From JANMJD01 sp031371195 (GTDB lineage: Bacteria > Actinomycetota > Acidimicrobiia > Acidimicrobiales > Ilumatobacteraceae), in the NCBI GenBank assembly GCA_031371195.1, contig JANMJD010000338.1, forward strand, positions 1 to 6,266: a DNA stretch of 6,266 bases. Direction: 5' to 3'. Each line of letters opens with the position of its first letter. The stretch's first letter is position 1. Shown in pieces: positions 1 to 5,760 of the stretch. The position numbers and the translations under genes are program-made. A model generated the notes under the pieces. It made no database searches and was not told the origin of the DNA. It worked only from the letters and a program-made list of their open reading frames with translations.

Positions 1-640
1 CGAAGTCGTTCTGGGCGCAGAAGTCCCAGGTCTCGACCGATCCGCCGCCCGGGATCCACACCGGTGGGCTCGGCTGCTGCCAAGGACGAGGCACCGGATT
101 GACGTAGCGGAGCTGGTTGTACTTGCCGTTCCAGGCGAATGGCTTGTCGGCCGCCCACGCCTTCAGGATCAACTCGATGCCCTCGTAGTACTTCGGACGC
201 AGGTCGCTCGGGTTGACCGAGTACGAGAACGTCGTGTCCATCGTGGTGCCGACGGGGAAGCCGGCGATCAGACGGCCGCGCGAGAAGATGTCGAGCATCG
301 CGAACTCCTCGGCGATGCGAATCGGCGGGTTGTACAAGGCGACCGAGTTGCCGAGCACGGTGATCGCGGCGCGCGACGTGCGATTGGCGAGGATCGAGGC
401 GACCAGATTCGGCGACGGCATCAGGCCATAGCCATTGTTGTGGTGCTCGTTGACGCATATGCCATCGAATCCGCATTCCTCGGCGTAGACGAGTTGATCG
501 ATGTAGGCGTCGTAGGTGTCCGCCATGACCCGTCGATCGAAGAGGGCCGGGTCGATGTCGACCCAGACGCTGCGGTGCTTCTTGTTGAAGTCCTCCGGCA
601 GCTCGGGGTACGGCATGAGGTGGAACCACATCATCTTCAT
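1..640 (-). CDS. LLM class (luciferase-like) flavin-dependent oxidoreductase, N-terminal part
   Basis: The reverse strand is open without a stop from 640 to the left edge and gives 213 residues beginning MKMMWFHLMPYPELPEDF. The family usually has about 340-400 residues, so the C-terminal part lies outside the window. Family marks are the early strand ending in a Pro-rich loop (FHLMPYPELP, 6-15), GFDGICVNEHHNN (57-69, with the EHH typical of luciferase-like monooxygenases), IRIAEEFAMLDIFSRGRL (107-124), an RPKYYEGIELILKAW helix (148-162) and PPVWIPGGG near 192-200. The family are TIM-barrel enzymes that use reduced FMN or F420 to oxidise or reduce small organic substrates in the cytoplasm. The substrate cannot be told here. 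The ATG at 640 is preferred because the protein begins there in the usual family manner; the Shine-Dalgarno signal is weak (GGGAC about 10 bases upstream). The frame stays open upstream to 877 but has only one GTG (745) and no ATG there. Confidence 0.93.
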   Translation of the reverse strand, partial: MKMMWFHLMPYPELPEDFNKKHRSVWVDIDPALFDRRVMADTYDAYIDQLVYAEECGFDGICVNEHHNNGYGLMPSPNLVASILANRTSRAAITVLGNSVALYNPPIRIAEEFAMLDIFSRGRLIAGFPVGTTMDTTFSYSVNPSDLRPKYYEGIELILKAWAADKPFAWNGKYNQLRYVNPVPRPWQQPSPPVWIPGGGSVETWDFCAQNDF

Positions 641-685
641 GGCCCGGATCGTCCCACGGCTACGGAGGTACGTCCACGACCCTTT

Positions 686-704
686 GCGACACCCATCGTG
701 TCGC
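686..704. promoter_or_regulatory. Inverted repeat, possible operator upstream of the LLM gene
   Basis: GCGACAC (686-692) and GTGTCGC (698-704) are perfect 7-base complements around a 5-base centre. The site lies 46 bases upstream of the LLM start on the minus strand, in non-coding DNA, which fits an operator or a 5' leader hairpin. There is no T-run on either side, so it does not look like an intrinsic terminator for the 576-residue gene upstream. The role is inferred. Confidence 0.35.
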
Positions 705-746
705 GTTCGATAACGATCGGATCGCCTGGCTTCGGGCTTCGACACC

Positions 747-806
747 GCGTGGTCAAGATCAGCGTGGTCAAAATCAGCGGGGTCAAAATCAGCGTGGTCG
801 AACCAA
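747..806. repeat. 15-bp tandem repeat, about four copies
   Basis: The unit is GCGTGGTCAAAATCA. Copy 1 (747-761) differs by one base (AAG for AAA), copy 2 (762-776) is exact, copy 3 (777-791) differs by one base (GCGG), and copy 4 (792-806) keeps GCGTGGTC and then diverges. It sits in the 206-base spacer between the end of the 576-residue gene and the LLM gene, both on the minus strand. Read on the minus strand, each copy contains TTGACC, which resembles a -35 hexamer or a repeated protein-binding site. In the frame of the LLM gene the minus strand reads ADFDP-ADFDH-ADLDH, a pentapeptide-repeat-like pattern, but there is no good start codon before it. It may be an iteron-like control site, a coding remnant or plain repeat expansion. 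Confidence 0.8.
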
Positions 807-846
807 CGCCAAGTGGCGCGAGGGCTGTTGAAGATGCGATCCGGGC

Positions 847-2577
847 TCAGATCTGCTTCCGTTTGAAGAGGAGCGGATCATGGAGGGTGTGATCGGCCCA
901 TGTCAGCATGCTGTCGACATCGGGGGTCGACGGGAAGGGGCCGTCGAGCCAGGACCGCGGTGCGCGCCGGGCCACAACGGCGGAGCGAATTCCGATGACG
1001 GCGAGCTCCTCGTCGAGGGTCGCCGAGTTCAGCTGGCTGGCTACCCAGGCGATCAGCCCAGTCGAATCACGCGGCTCGCGGTGGGCGAGTTCGTGGGCGG
1101 CGAGCAGGGCTTGGGCCAGCAGATCATCGTCGATCGGTTTCCTGACGGCGAGCTCGATGATCGGGATGGTCTCGGGTCCCCCGAGCTTGGCGAGCACCAC
1201 CAGGCAACGTTCGAGAACCACCGGATGAGGTCGGGATGACGCGGCCTCCGCGTTGTAGACATCGGCGACGGTGCGACTTGCCGCGAGGGCGGTGCGGGGC
1301 CCACACGCTCTCAGGGTGTCGAGTGCCAGCTGCTGTCGAAAGTTGCACGGCCCGACCAGCGTGTCGCGAAGCAGCCGGACGGTGGCGGCTCTGGTTCGAG
1401 GCAGCATCCATTTCCAATCGTGATATTGACTCCATTGGCGGTCTTTCACCAGCGACACATCGAGCATTTCGTTGGTCGAAGGGCTGCTGCTCAGCTTCGG
1501 CCATCCGGTGCTCGGTGTATGGAGGAACAGGGCTCGCTGAGGGAGCGGAAGTTGCAACGCGGCCCGGCGCATGTCATCCACCATCGGGAGCAGTTCGGCC
1601 AAGACATCGTCACTCAGAGCCACGGAGCGCACGTGCTCCCATTGGTCCGGCTCGGTCGTCGTCAGCTCGCCGGCGCACCACAGAGCTGCGCGCCGTTCCC
1701 AGCGCCGCGACCCCTCGTACGCTCGTTCGGCTCGCATGGCGTAGACAAGCTGTTGAGCCACCCAGTCCCGTTTCGGTGGCTCAGAATTTCCTGACCGGAA
1801 ATCGGCCAGCCGGAATCGCCGTAGGGACCGAAGCCAATAGGAGCGGCGCACCAGCTTGTTCGGTGGATTGGCCAGCAGATTTGAGAATGTCTGTCGGACA
1901 GTTTGATTCCATCCACCGGGCGCGTCCGATCTATCAAAGGTCCGCACCATTTGCGCATACGGTCCCCCGCGACGAACAAAGTCGGCCACGACATCCGGGG
2001 CGAGTGGCAGCAAGATGGTGGTGAGGCGAGCAGCGTCACGGCTGACTCCGTACGGCCCGGCGACGAGCGTGCAGAGCTGCCCGAGCAGCTGCCGGCAGGC
2101 CTGAAGATCACGCGGATGAAGCCGGTTCGATGGATCGTTCGGCGGCCTTCGCAGCACTAGCTGATGGTGCGCAGCGAACGCCTCTGCAGCCATGATCGCC
2201 TCGGTTGCCGAGTCGAATGACGGCTCTTCCTCCACCCGACCCAGTCGGTGGGTGTCGCGTTCTGCCGACCACCATCGCGGACCGACATCGCCCATTGCAG
2301 TGCCAACACTCAGATGGCGCGCCAGACGGATGATTCGCCCGTGGTCGGCGAACCCGTACAATTCGAGATCCGCGGCATATTCGAACAGTCGTTCGCCGGT
2401 GGCATTGATCCGAGTACTGATGCTGCTCTCGGTAACACCCATTTCGGATGCCAGTCTTCGGCGACCTGATAGCCCGGACGGTTCTTCCCATGCGTCGACG
2501 TGGGCATTGATTGCCAGGCGCACCAGCGTGGTCGGCTCATAGGGGAGCAGTGCAGCACCGTTGAGTTCCCCACTCAT
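847..2577 (-). CDS. Unrecognised 576-residue protein with HTH-like N-terminus and helical repeat-like C-terminus
   Basis: I do not recognise the family. Residues about 40-60 (RRLASEMGVTESSISTRINA) look like a helix-turn-helix: a helix, a turn at MGV and a recognition-like helix. The middle (130-400) is rich in Arg, Leu and Trp, with no obvious catalytic motif, signal peptide or membrane segment. Residues about 410-515 form successive amphipathic helices (for example VVLERCLVVLAKLGGPETIP, then a DDDLLAQALLAAHELA stretch) that resemble HEAT/ARM-type repeats, which usually bind proteins. The ATG at 2577 has AGGA seven bases upstream. The gene is transcribed away from the envelope operon across a 264-base shared control region, a typical layout for a regulator or a partner of the divergent genes. 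It is probably cytoplasmic. The reading frame is well supported by its length; function is inference only. Confidence 0.85.
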   Translation of the reverse strand: MSGELNGAALLPYEPTTLVRLAINAHVDAWEEPSGLSGRRRLASEMGVTESSISTRINATGERLFEYAADLELYGFADHGRIIRLARHLSVGTAMGDVGPRWWSAERDTHRLGRVEEEPSFDSATEAIMAAEAFAAHHQLVLRRPPNDPSNRLHPRDLQACRQLLGQLCTLVAGPYGVSRDAARLTTILLPLAPDVVADFVRRGGPYAQMVRTFDRSDAPGGWNQTVRQTFSNLLANPPNKLVRRSYWLRSLRRFRLADFRSGNSEPPKRDWVAQQLVYAMRAERAYEGSRRWERRAALWCAGELTTTEPDQWEHVRSVALSDDVLAELLPMVDDMRRAALQLPLPQRALFLHTPSTGWPKLSSSPSTNEMLDVSLVKDRQWSQYHDWKWMLPRTRAATVRLLRDTLVGPCNFRQQLALDTLRACGPRTALAASRTVADVYNAEAASSRPHPVVLERCLVVLAKLGGPETIPIIELAVRKPIDDDLLAQALLAAHELAHREPRDSTGLIAWVASQLNSATLDEELAVIGIRSAVVARRAPRSWLDGPFPSTPDVDSMLTWADHTLHDPLLFKRKQI

Positions 2578-2708
2578 CCGCCAATCCTAGGGTGCTTGTT
2601 CATCAGATCACGAACTCGCCGAATCGGTGTGACAACAAAATTCACGACTACCGAATTGTTTGGCGGCAAATGGGAACAGCGTTCGGCATCGCTGACTTTG
2701 GTTGACAA

Positions 2709-2722
2709 ATTGCGGCCGCAAT
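2709..2722. promoter_or_regulatory. Perfect 14-bp palindrome in the divergent control region, candidate operator
   Basis: ATTGCGGCCGCAAT is a perfect palindrome, with GTTGA at 2701-2705 and its complement TCAAC at 2722-2726 placed slightly off-centre. It overlaps a TTGACA (2702-2707) that matches a -35 hexamer on the plus strand, but I see no convincing -10 at the right distance. It lies between the two divergent starts, 87 bases before the leader ORF that opens the plus-strand operon. A dimeric regulator, perhaps the divergent HTH-like protein, could bind here. This is inference from position and symmetry. Confidence 0.45.
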
Positions 2723-2745
2723 CAACGGAAGGGCTCTAGCCAGAC

Positions 2746-2763
2746 GTGTGCCACTCGGCACAC
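2746..2763 (+). promoter_or_regulatory. Potential leader hairpin 1
   Basis: GTGTGCC (2746-2752) and GGCACAC (2757-2763) pair perfectly around the loop ACTC. There is no T-run after it, so it is unlikely to be a factor-independent terminator. It lies in the probable 5' leader of the envelope operon, 28 bases before the leader ORF, although the transcription start is unknown. As DNA it could also be an operator. Confidence 0.4.
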
Positions 2764-2774
2764 CATTGAGACAG

Positions 2775-2822
2775 CCGACAACGAGGTCGGAATGTCCAAG
2801 GGAGACGCAACCGTGTCGCCCT
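2775..2822 (+). promoter_or_regulatory. Potential leader hairpins 2 and 3
   Basis: Hairpin 2 pairs CCGAC (2775-2779) with GTCGG (2786-2790). Its 3' arm touches the GAGG Shine-Dalgarno sequence of the leader ORF (2783-2786). Hairpin 3 pairs 2799-2808 with 2813-2822 around the loop AACC, giving nine pairs (one of them G-T) and one A-G mismatch. It lies inside the leader ORF, nine bases before the AGGAGG of the lipoprotein gene. A ribosome moving through the leader ORF would open hairpin 3. Stability was judged by eye. Confidence 0.35.
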
Positions 2823-2845
2823 CGCCGATGAGGAGGTCACCATGA
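2792..2845 (+). CDS. Putative 17-residue leader peptide ORF coupled to the lipoprotein gene
   Basis: An ATG at 2792, with GAGG at 2783-2786 (five-base spacing), opens 17 codons that encode MSKGDATVSPSPMRRSP. Its TGA (2843-2845) overlaps the lipoprotein ATG (2842-2844) as ATGA, the same junction type seen between the following operon genes. The peptide has no recognisable domain, and no run of one amino acid that would suggest classic amino-acid attenuation. It could raise or gate initiation of the lipoprotein gene by translational coupling. The AGGAGG for the lipoprotein lies within its coding sequence as the codons AGG-AGG, which are rare in many bacteria. It may also be a chance ORF. Confidence 0.4.
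   Translation: MSKGDATVSPSPMRRSP
2831..2836 (+). promoter_or_regulatory. Strong ribosome binding site AGGAGG of the lipoprotein gene
   Basis: AGGAGG ends five bases before the ATG at 2842. It is the best Shine-Dalgarno match in the window and fixes that start. Confidence 0.8.
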
Positions 2846-3573
2846 TTCGTCCAAGCCGTATTTCGATGGTGTTCACGGGCTGCCTGGCAACGGCCTGTGT
2901 CGCGCCGATCTCACGTGCGCCCGAGCCGACAACACGCCCGGATCGTGCTGCGCTCGTCGTGGTCGCGACGGCGAGTGCCGACTGCGCGGCGGAACTGAGA
3001 GTGATCGATCGACTTGTCGTTGACCTCGTGCGGACGACACGCGAGGTATTCGTCCTCCCCGTCGTCGGAACCGCTGCCGGCGCCACTCTCATGAACTTCC
3101 CGGTTGACCAGGGCATCGTGGGTGAGAACTCGGGAGCGACGCGGCGCCATCAGATCGAGGTCCAACGGCTCTTGACCAGCCAGGTGGACTCCGAGCTCTG
3201 CTCGAGGGCCGGCGGGAGTACCACGGGATTGGATGTCGTCGAATTGATGGAGACGTCAGTGCGACGAGCAATCGCCGTCGCCGACGGACGGCCGATGCTG
3301 CTCTATGTCGTCACGACCGGGCTGCATGTCACGACGACCGATGACATCACCAGAGGGCCACCATCGGTGCCCGACCTTTCGCTGCTCGTTCCGACCGGCT
3401 CGCTGCTCGACACGGTGATTGTCGGACCTGGAGATTTCGGACGCCTGGCACCACCGAACCTCGACGGCCGATTCGTTCAACGCGTCACGGACTTCGCCCA
3501 CGGTCTCTGCACGAGCATCGGGCGCTGCTCGGTCCTGCCGACACTCGCGCCCGGGCCGGAGGTGCCGCAGTGA
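2842..3573 (+). CDS. Probable lipoprotein, first gene of the envelope operon, remote vWA-like
   Basis: The 243-residue product starts MIRPSRISMVFTGCLATAC: a basic n-region, a short hydrophobic stretch and two possible lipobox cysteines, C14 (VFTGC) and C19 (LATAC). C19 leaves the more usual hydrophobic length. The exported part alternates strand and helix: ALVVVATASADC (37-48), a helix to about 68, VFVLPVVGT (69-77), a helix at about 130-147, PMLLYVVTTGLHV (151-163), LLDTVIVGPG (188-197) and a C-terminal helix from about 207. This order resembles a von Willebrand factor A or Rossmann-like fold, but the DxSxS metal motif is absent (ATASA instead). Four more cysteines (48, 120, 223, 229) could form disulfides outside the membrane. 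The last bases overlap the next gene by 4 bp (GTGA). The CDS is well supported; the fold is a weak inference and the function unknown. Confidence 0.88.
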   Translation: MIRPSRISMVFTGCLATACVAPISRAPEPTTRPDRAALVVVATASADCAAELRVIDRLVVDLVRTTREVFVLPVVGTAAGATLMNFPVDQGIVGENSGATRRHQIEVQRLLTSQVDSELCSRAGGSTTGLDVVELMETSVRRAIAVADGRPMLLYVVTTGLHVTTTDDITRGPPSVPDLSLLVPTGSLLDTVIVGPGDFGRLAPPNLDGRFVQRVTDFAHGLCTSIGRCSVLPTLAPGPEVPQ

Positions 3574-4640
3574 TCCCGCTCCCCGTATCCCTCCCCGGCC
3601 GGGATCTCGCCGGCGCGTTGATCGGCGTGCTGGCATTCACGCTCGCCGCGGGATGGTGGTGGCAACGTCGACTGACCATTCCCTGCACTCGGACCGCCCG
3701 GGAACGTTGGTACCGCCGCCTGGCCGCCCGCCCGGACGGCGACGCCGTGGAGGCAACGGCAAGCTGGTGGGCCGCTCTCCACGACGGGTTTCTGAGCCGG
3801 CGCATAGCACGACTGGCCGGCAGGCACCAACGCTCCGATGCAAGGTTGCGCATCGCTGAATTGCGGCTACGGACGGCGGTGGCACTCGGGGCGAAGGCGC
3901 GTGATCAGCTCACCGAGATGCAGTCCGGTTCGTCCGCCGCCGGACTCGGCATCCCGGTCGCGCTGGCGTCGATACTGACGTTGGGCTCGGCGCTTGCAGA
4001 CTTCGTGCTGGTCAGAGACACATTCGGCGCTTGGCTCGGTCGACTCGACGACCTGCAAGTGTCGTTCGTGGCCTTGCCCATCGTCGCCGTGATGTTTCTC
4101 GGGGGCCGTCAGGCTGCGATCGGCGTGTTGGAGCGTTCGACGGCACGCACGATGGTCGGAGCCACGATCGCTGTGATCGCGGCCTGGGTGGTGGCGGCCG
4201 GCGATCCGTATCCGGGTTTCCGGTTCACAGTCGCACTCGCCCCTGCCGTTGTTTCGGCGGTCGCCACCGGTCTGGCCCATCGCTCCGCTGCGGCTCTGGA
4301 ACGGGCGGCCCGCCGAGACCACCGCTCCACGCGCGCGGCGTCACGGCGGCTCGATCAGTTCGAACGGCGCCTGACCCGTTGCGCCGGGCTCCAGGCCAGG
4401 CTCGCGGCAGCCGCTGTCGGGCCGCTCGTCGCCCGACCACATGTCGGTCTCGACGGAGTCCCGGCACCGATCACCACGACCAACGTGCTCGATCTCTTGA
4501 CCGAGATCGGAGTGATTCGCGACACGGACCAGATCCCCCGCTCGTACCGGTTGTTGCGGCAACTCGGCACGCTGGACGAGACCGATTCGCCCGAGATGTT
4601 CAGCGATGACGAGCGGCCGGCTCTGAGGAGCGTCCGATGA
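3570..4640 (+). CDS. Multi-pass membrane protein, second gene of the envelope operon
   Basis: The 356-residue protein starts at GTG 3570, which overlaps the previous stop as GTGA, with GGAGGT at 3557-3562 seven bases upstream. I see about five membrane segments: 13-31, 126-147, 163-178, 195-210 and 218-236. The stretch 33-125 is rich in Arg and Trp and mostly helical (ARLRIAELRLRTAVALGAKA near 91-110). The region 237-282 is again Arg-rich and coiled-coil-like. The positive-inside rule suggests N-terminus out, with the 33-125 region and the C-terminal tail (237-356) in the cytoplasm. No catalytic motif, transporter signature or MotA/ExbB pattern is apparent. It may be the membrane core of a complex with the lipoprotein and the OmpA-domain protein, linking outside and inside. 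The family is unrecognised. Confidence 0.88.
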   Translation: MIPLPVSLPGRDLAGALIGVLAFTLAAGWWWQRRLTIPCTRTARERWYRRLAARPDGDAVEATASWWAALHDGFLSRRIARLAGRHQRSDARLRIAELRLRTAVALGAKARDQLTEMQSGSSAAGLGIPVALASILTLGSALADFVLVRDTFGAWLGRLDDLQVSFVALPIVAVMFLGGRQAAIGVLERSTARTMVGATIAVIAAWVVAAGDPYPGFRFTVALAPAVVSAVATGLAHRSAAALERAARRDHRSTRAASRRLDQFERRLTRCAGLQARLAAAAVGPLVARPHVGLDGVPAPITTTNVLDLLTEIGVIRDTDQIPRSYRLLRQLGTLDETDSPEMFSDDERPALRSVR

Positions 4641-5548
4641 ATTCGTCATGGTCGCCTCCCGCGTCAGAACCGTCGGTCGGACCGGCTTCGCCTGCGCCAG
4701 TCCGCCCGCTACAACGGCGACTCGCGCCTCCTTGGGTCGGCCCGGTGCTGTGCGGACTATCGATGTTCGTGCTGGCCTCCCTCGCCGGCGGAGCGACGTT
4801 GCACCTCGCAACGCGACATGCCGATCGGATGCCTGGCGCAAGCACGCCCGTCGATCCCGTCGGCCGGGACGTCAACGGAGTCGGTGCAAATCCGAAAACA
4901 ACGGAATCAGCGGTACTCGAATTGCCGACGGCCGAAGTCGTCGGGTTGCCGACAATGCCGACGTCGTTCGCAGGAACCGAGCCGGTACCGACCATCGCGG
5001 ATCCGAGTGTTCGGCCGGCCACGTCGGCAGTCGTTCATTCGAGTGACACGACGGCGGTGCCGGCGACGCCGCCCCCAGCAACGCCGTCCCCAACCACGCC
5101 GCCGTCGACCACTTCGCCGCCCAACACGACCGTCCCTGCGCCGAGCGCGGTTGCCGTGGTCGGCACTGAACCCCCGGCGACAAATCCGCAGCCACTATGC
5201 GTTCCGGAACGACTTCCGTCGGGGCTGTTCGACCCGAACCAAGCCGTCATACGCGCTGAATACGCCGCGCAGCTGGAGGCACTCGCCGCCCGCCTGATTT
5301 CAACCAGCGGGCACATCCACGTCCACGGTCACACCGACAATCGGGAGACAATGGCATACGGCGGCAATCAGCAACTTTCCGAGGCACGCGCGGAGGCGAT
5401 CGAGCAATACCTCGTCCAACGCGGCATCCCCGCGCCACGTATCACGTCCCAAGGATTCGGTGCTGACCAGCCCGTCGAAACCGGCGATGATCCCGCCGAC
5501 CTTGCGCAGAACCGTCGAGTCGAGGTGACCGTCGACTGCAACGGTTGA
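4637..5548 (+). CDS. Single-pass membrane protein with C-terminal OmpA-like peptidoglycan-binding domain
   Basis: The 303-residue protein starts at ATG 4637, overlapping the previous stop as ATGA, with GAGGAG at 4625-4630 six bases upstream. A short Pro-rich cytoplasmic tail with an RR near 27-28 leads to one membrane helix (about 33-56), then a Pro/Thr/Ser-rich linker (about 60-185, densest at 140-170), likely a flexible spacer through the wall. The OmpA-like domain spans 188-301: FDPNQAVI, HGHTDN (230-235), NQQLSEARAEAIEQYLVQRG (244-263), ITSQGFG and NRRVEVTVD (292-300). By alignment with E. coli OmpA, the two diaminopimelate contacts (D271, R286) match D234 and R251, so peptidoglycan binding looks intact. 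C188 and C301 flank the domain and may form a disulfide. No acidic residue lies in the membrane helix, unlike MotB, ExbD, TolR or ZorB. It probably anchors the operon's complex to the cell wall. Confidence 0.92.
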   Translation: MNSSWSPPASEPSVGPASPAPVRPLQRRLAPPWVGPVLCGLSMFVLASLAGGATLHLATRHADRMPGASTPVDPVGRDVNGVGANPKTTESAVLELPTAEVVGLPTMPTSFAGTEPVPTIADPSVRPATSAVVHSSDTTAVPATPPPATPSPTTPPSTTSPPNTTVPAPSAVAVVGTEPPATNPQPLCVPERLPSGLFDPNQAVIRAEYAAQLEALAARLISTSGHIHVHGHTDNRETMAYGGNQQLSEARAEAIEQYLVQRGIPAPRITSQGFGADQPVETGDDPADLAQNRRVEVTVDCNG

Positions 5549-5639
5549 GTCTCAGCCCGGGTACCGGCGGCGCGTTCCGCACGAGAGACCCTAATTCGAC
5601 GCTGCACGAATGTCGTTTCACCCGGAAGCGAGCAAGCCA

Positions 5640-5705
5640 GCCCCGACCGGTGCCCGGCGCGACGGGGCGGAGGAATCCGTCGACCGAACGCGACAACCCG
5701 CCCCG
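5640..5705 (+). terminator. GC-rich hairpins after the operon, possible terminator
   Basis: GCCCCG (5640-5645) pairs with CGGGGC (5663-5668), and an inner CCGG/CCGG stem is also possible. The same segment, CGGGGCGG (5663-5670), is also a perfect complement of CCGCCCCG (5698-5705), so the two stems exclude each other. No T-run follows either one. GC-rich hairpins without a T-tract can stop transcription in some actinobacteria, but in DNA this GC-rich they can also arise by chance. Confidence 0.25.
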
Positions 5706-5740
5706 GGACTGCGTCGAGCAGCGTCGGCGCAACGAAGAAT

Positions 5741-5757
5741 CGGGAGCTAGCGTCCCG
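5741..5757 (+). promoter_or_regulatory. Short hairpin over the possible ribosome binding site of the DUF5995 gene
   Basis: CGGGA (5741-5745) and TCCCG (5753-5757) are complementary around GCTAGCG. The 5' arm contains most of GGGAG (5742-5746), the nearest Shine-Dalgarno-like sequence to the GTG at 5761, which sits 14 bases away and so further than usual. The hairpin could hide this site. Weak evidence. Confidence 0.25.
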
Positions 5758-5760
5758 AAC

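Noticed and set aside
747..806. A CRISPR array
   Set aside because: The copies are 15 bp, directly adjacent and without spacers.
641..877. An N-terminal extension of the LLM protein that includes the pentapeptide-like repeats
   Set aside because: The only ATG/GTG/TTG in this open stretch is a GTG at 745, just after the repeats. The family pattern begins at the ATG at 640.
440..892. A 150-codon plus-strand ORF with VVKIS repeats
   Set aside because: It runs antisense through the clear LLM gene, and the VVKIS repeats simply reflect the 15-bp tandem repeat.
1236..2024. A 262-codon plus-strand ORF opposite the 576-residue gene
   Set aside because: It is rich in Arg, Pro, Ala and Ser, has no domain or good ribosome binding site, and lies fully within the better-supported minus-strand gene. 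Long shadow frames are expected in GC-rich DNA.
2702..2730. A full sigma70-type promoter starting with TTGACA
   Set aside because: No acceptable -10 hexamer lies 16-19 bases downstream, so only the palindrome with its -35-like element is reported.
3867..4322. Antisense ORFs opposite the membrane protein gene, and similar ones around 4031-4609 and 4341-4841
   Set aside because: They lack ribosome binding sites and domains, and the plus-strand frames here have membrane segments, operon overlaps and Shine-Dalgarno sites.
3570..5548. A MotAB/ExbBD/Zorya-type ion-driven stator pair
   Set aside because: The OmpA-domain protein has no acidic residue in its membrane helix, which such stators need for ion flow. 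The multi-pass protein has about five segments and lacks the MotA/ExbB layout. No ZorC, ZorD or ZorE-like gene is in the window.
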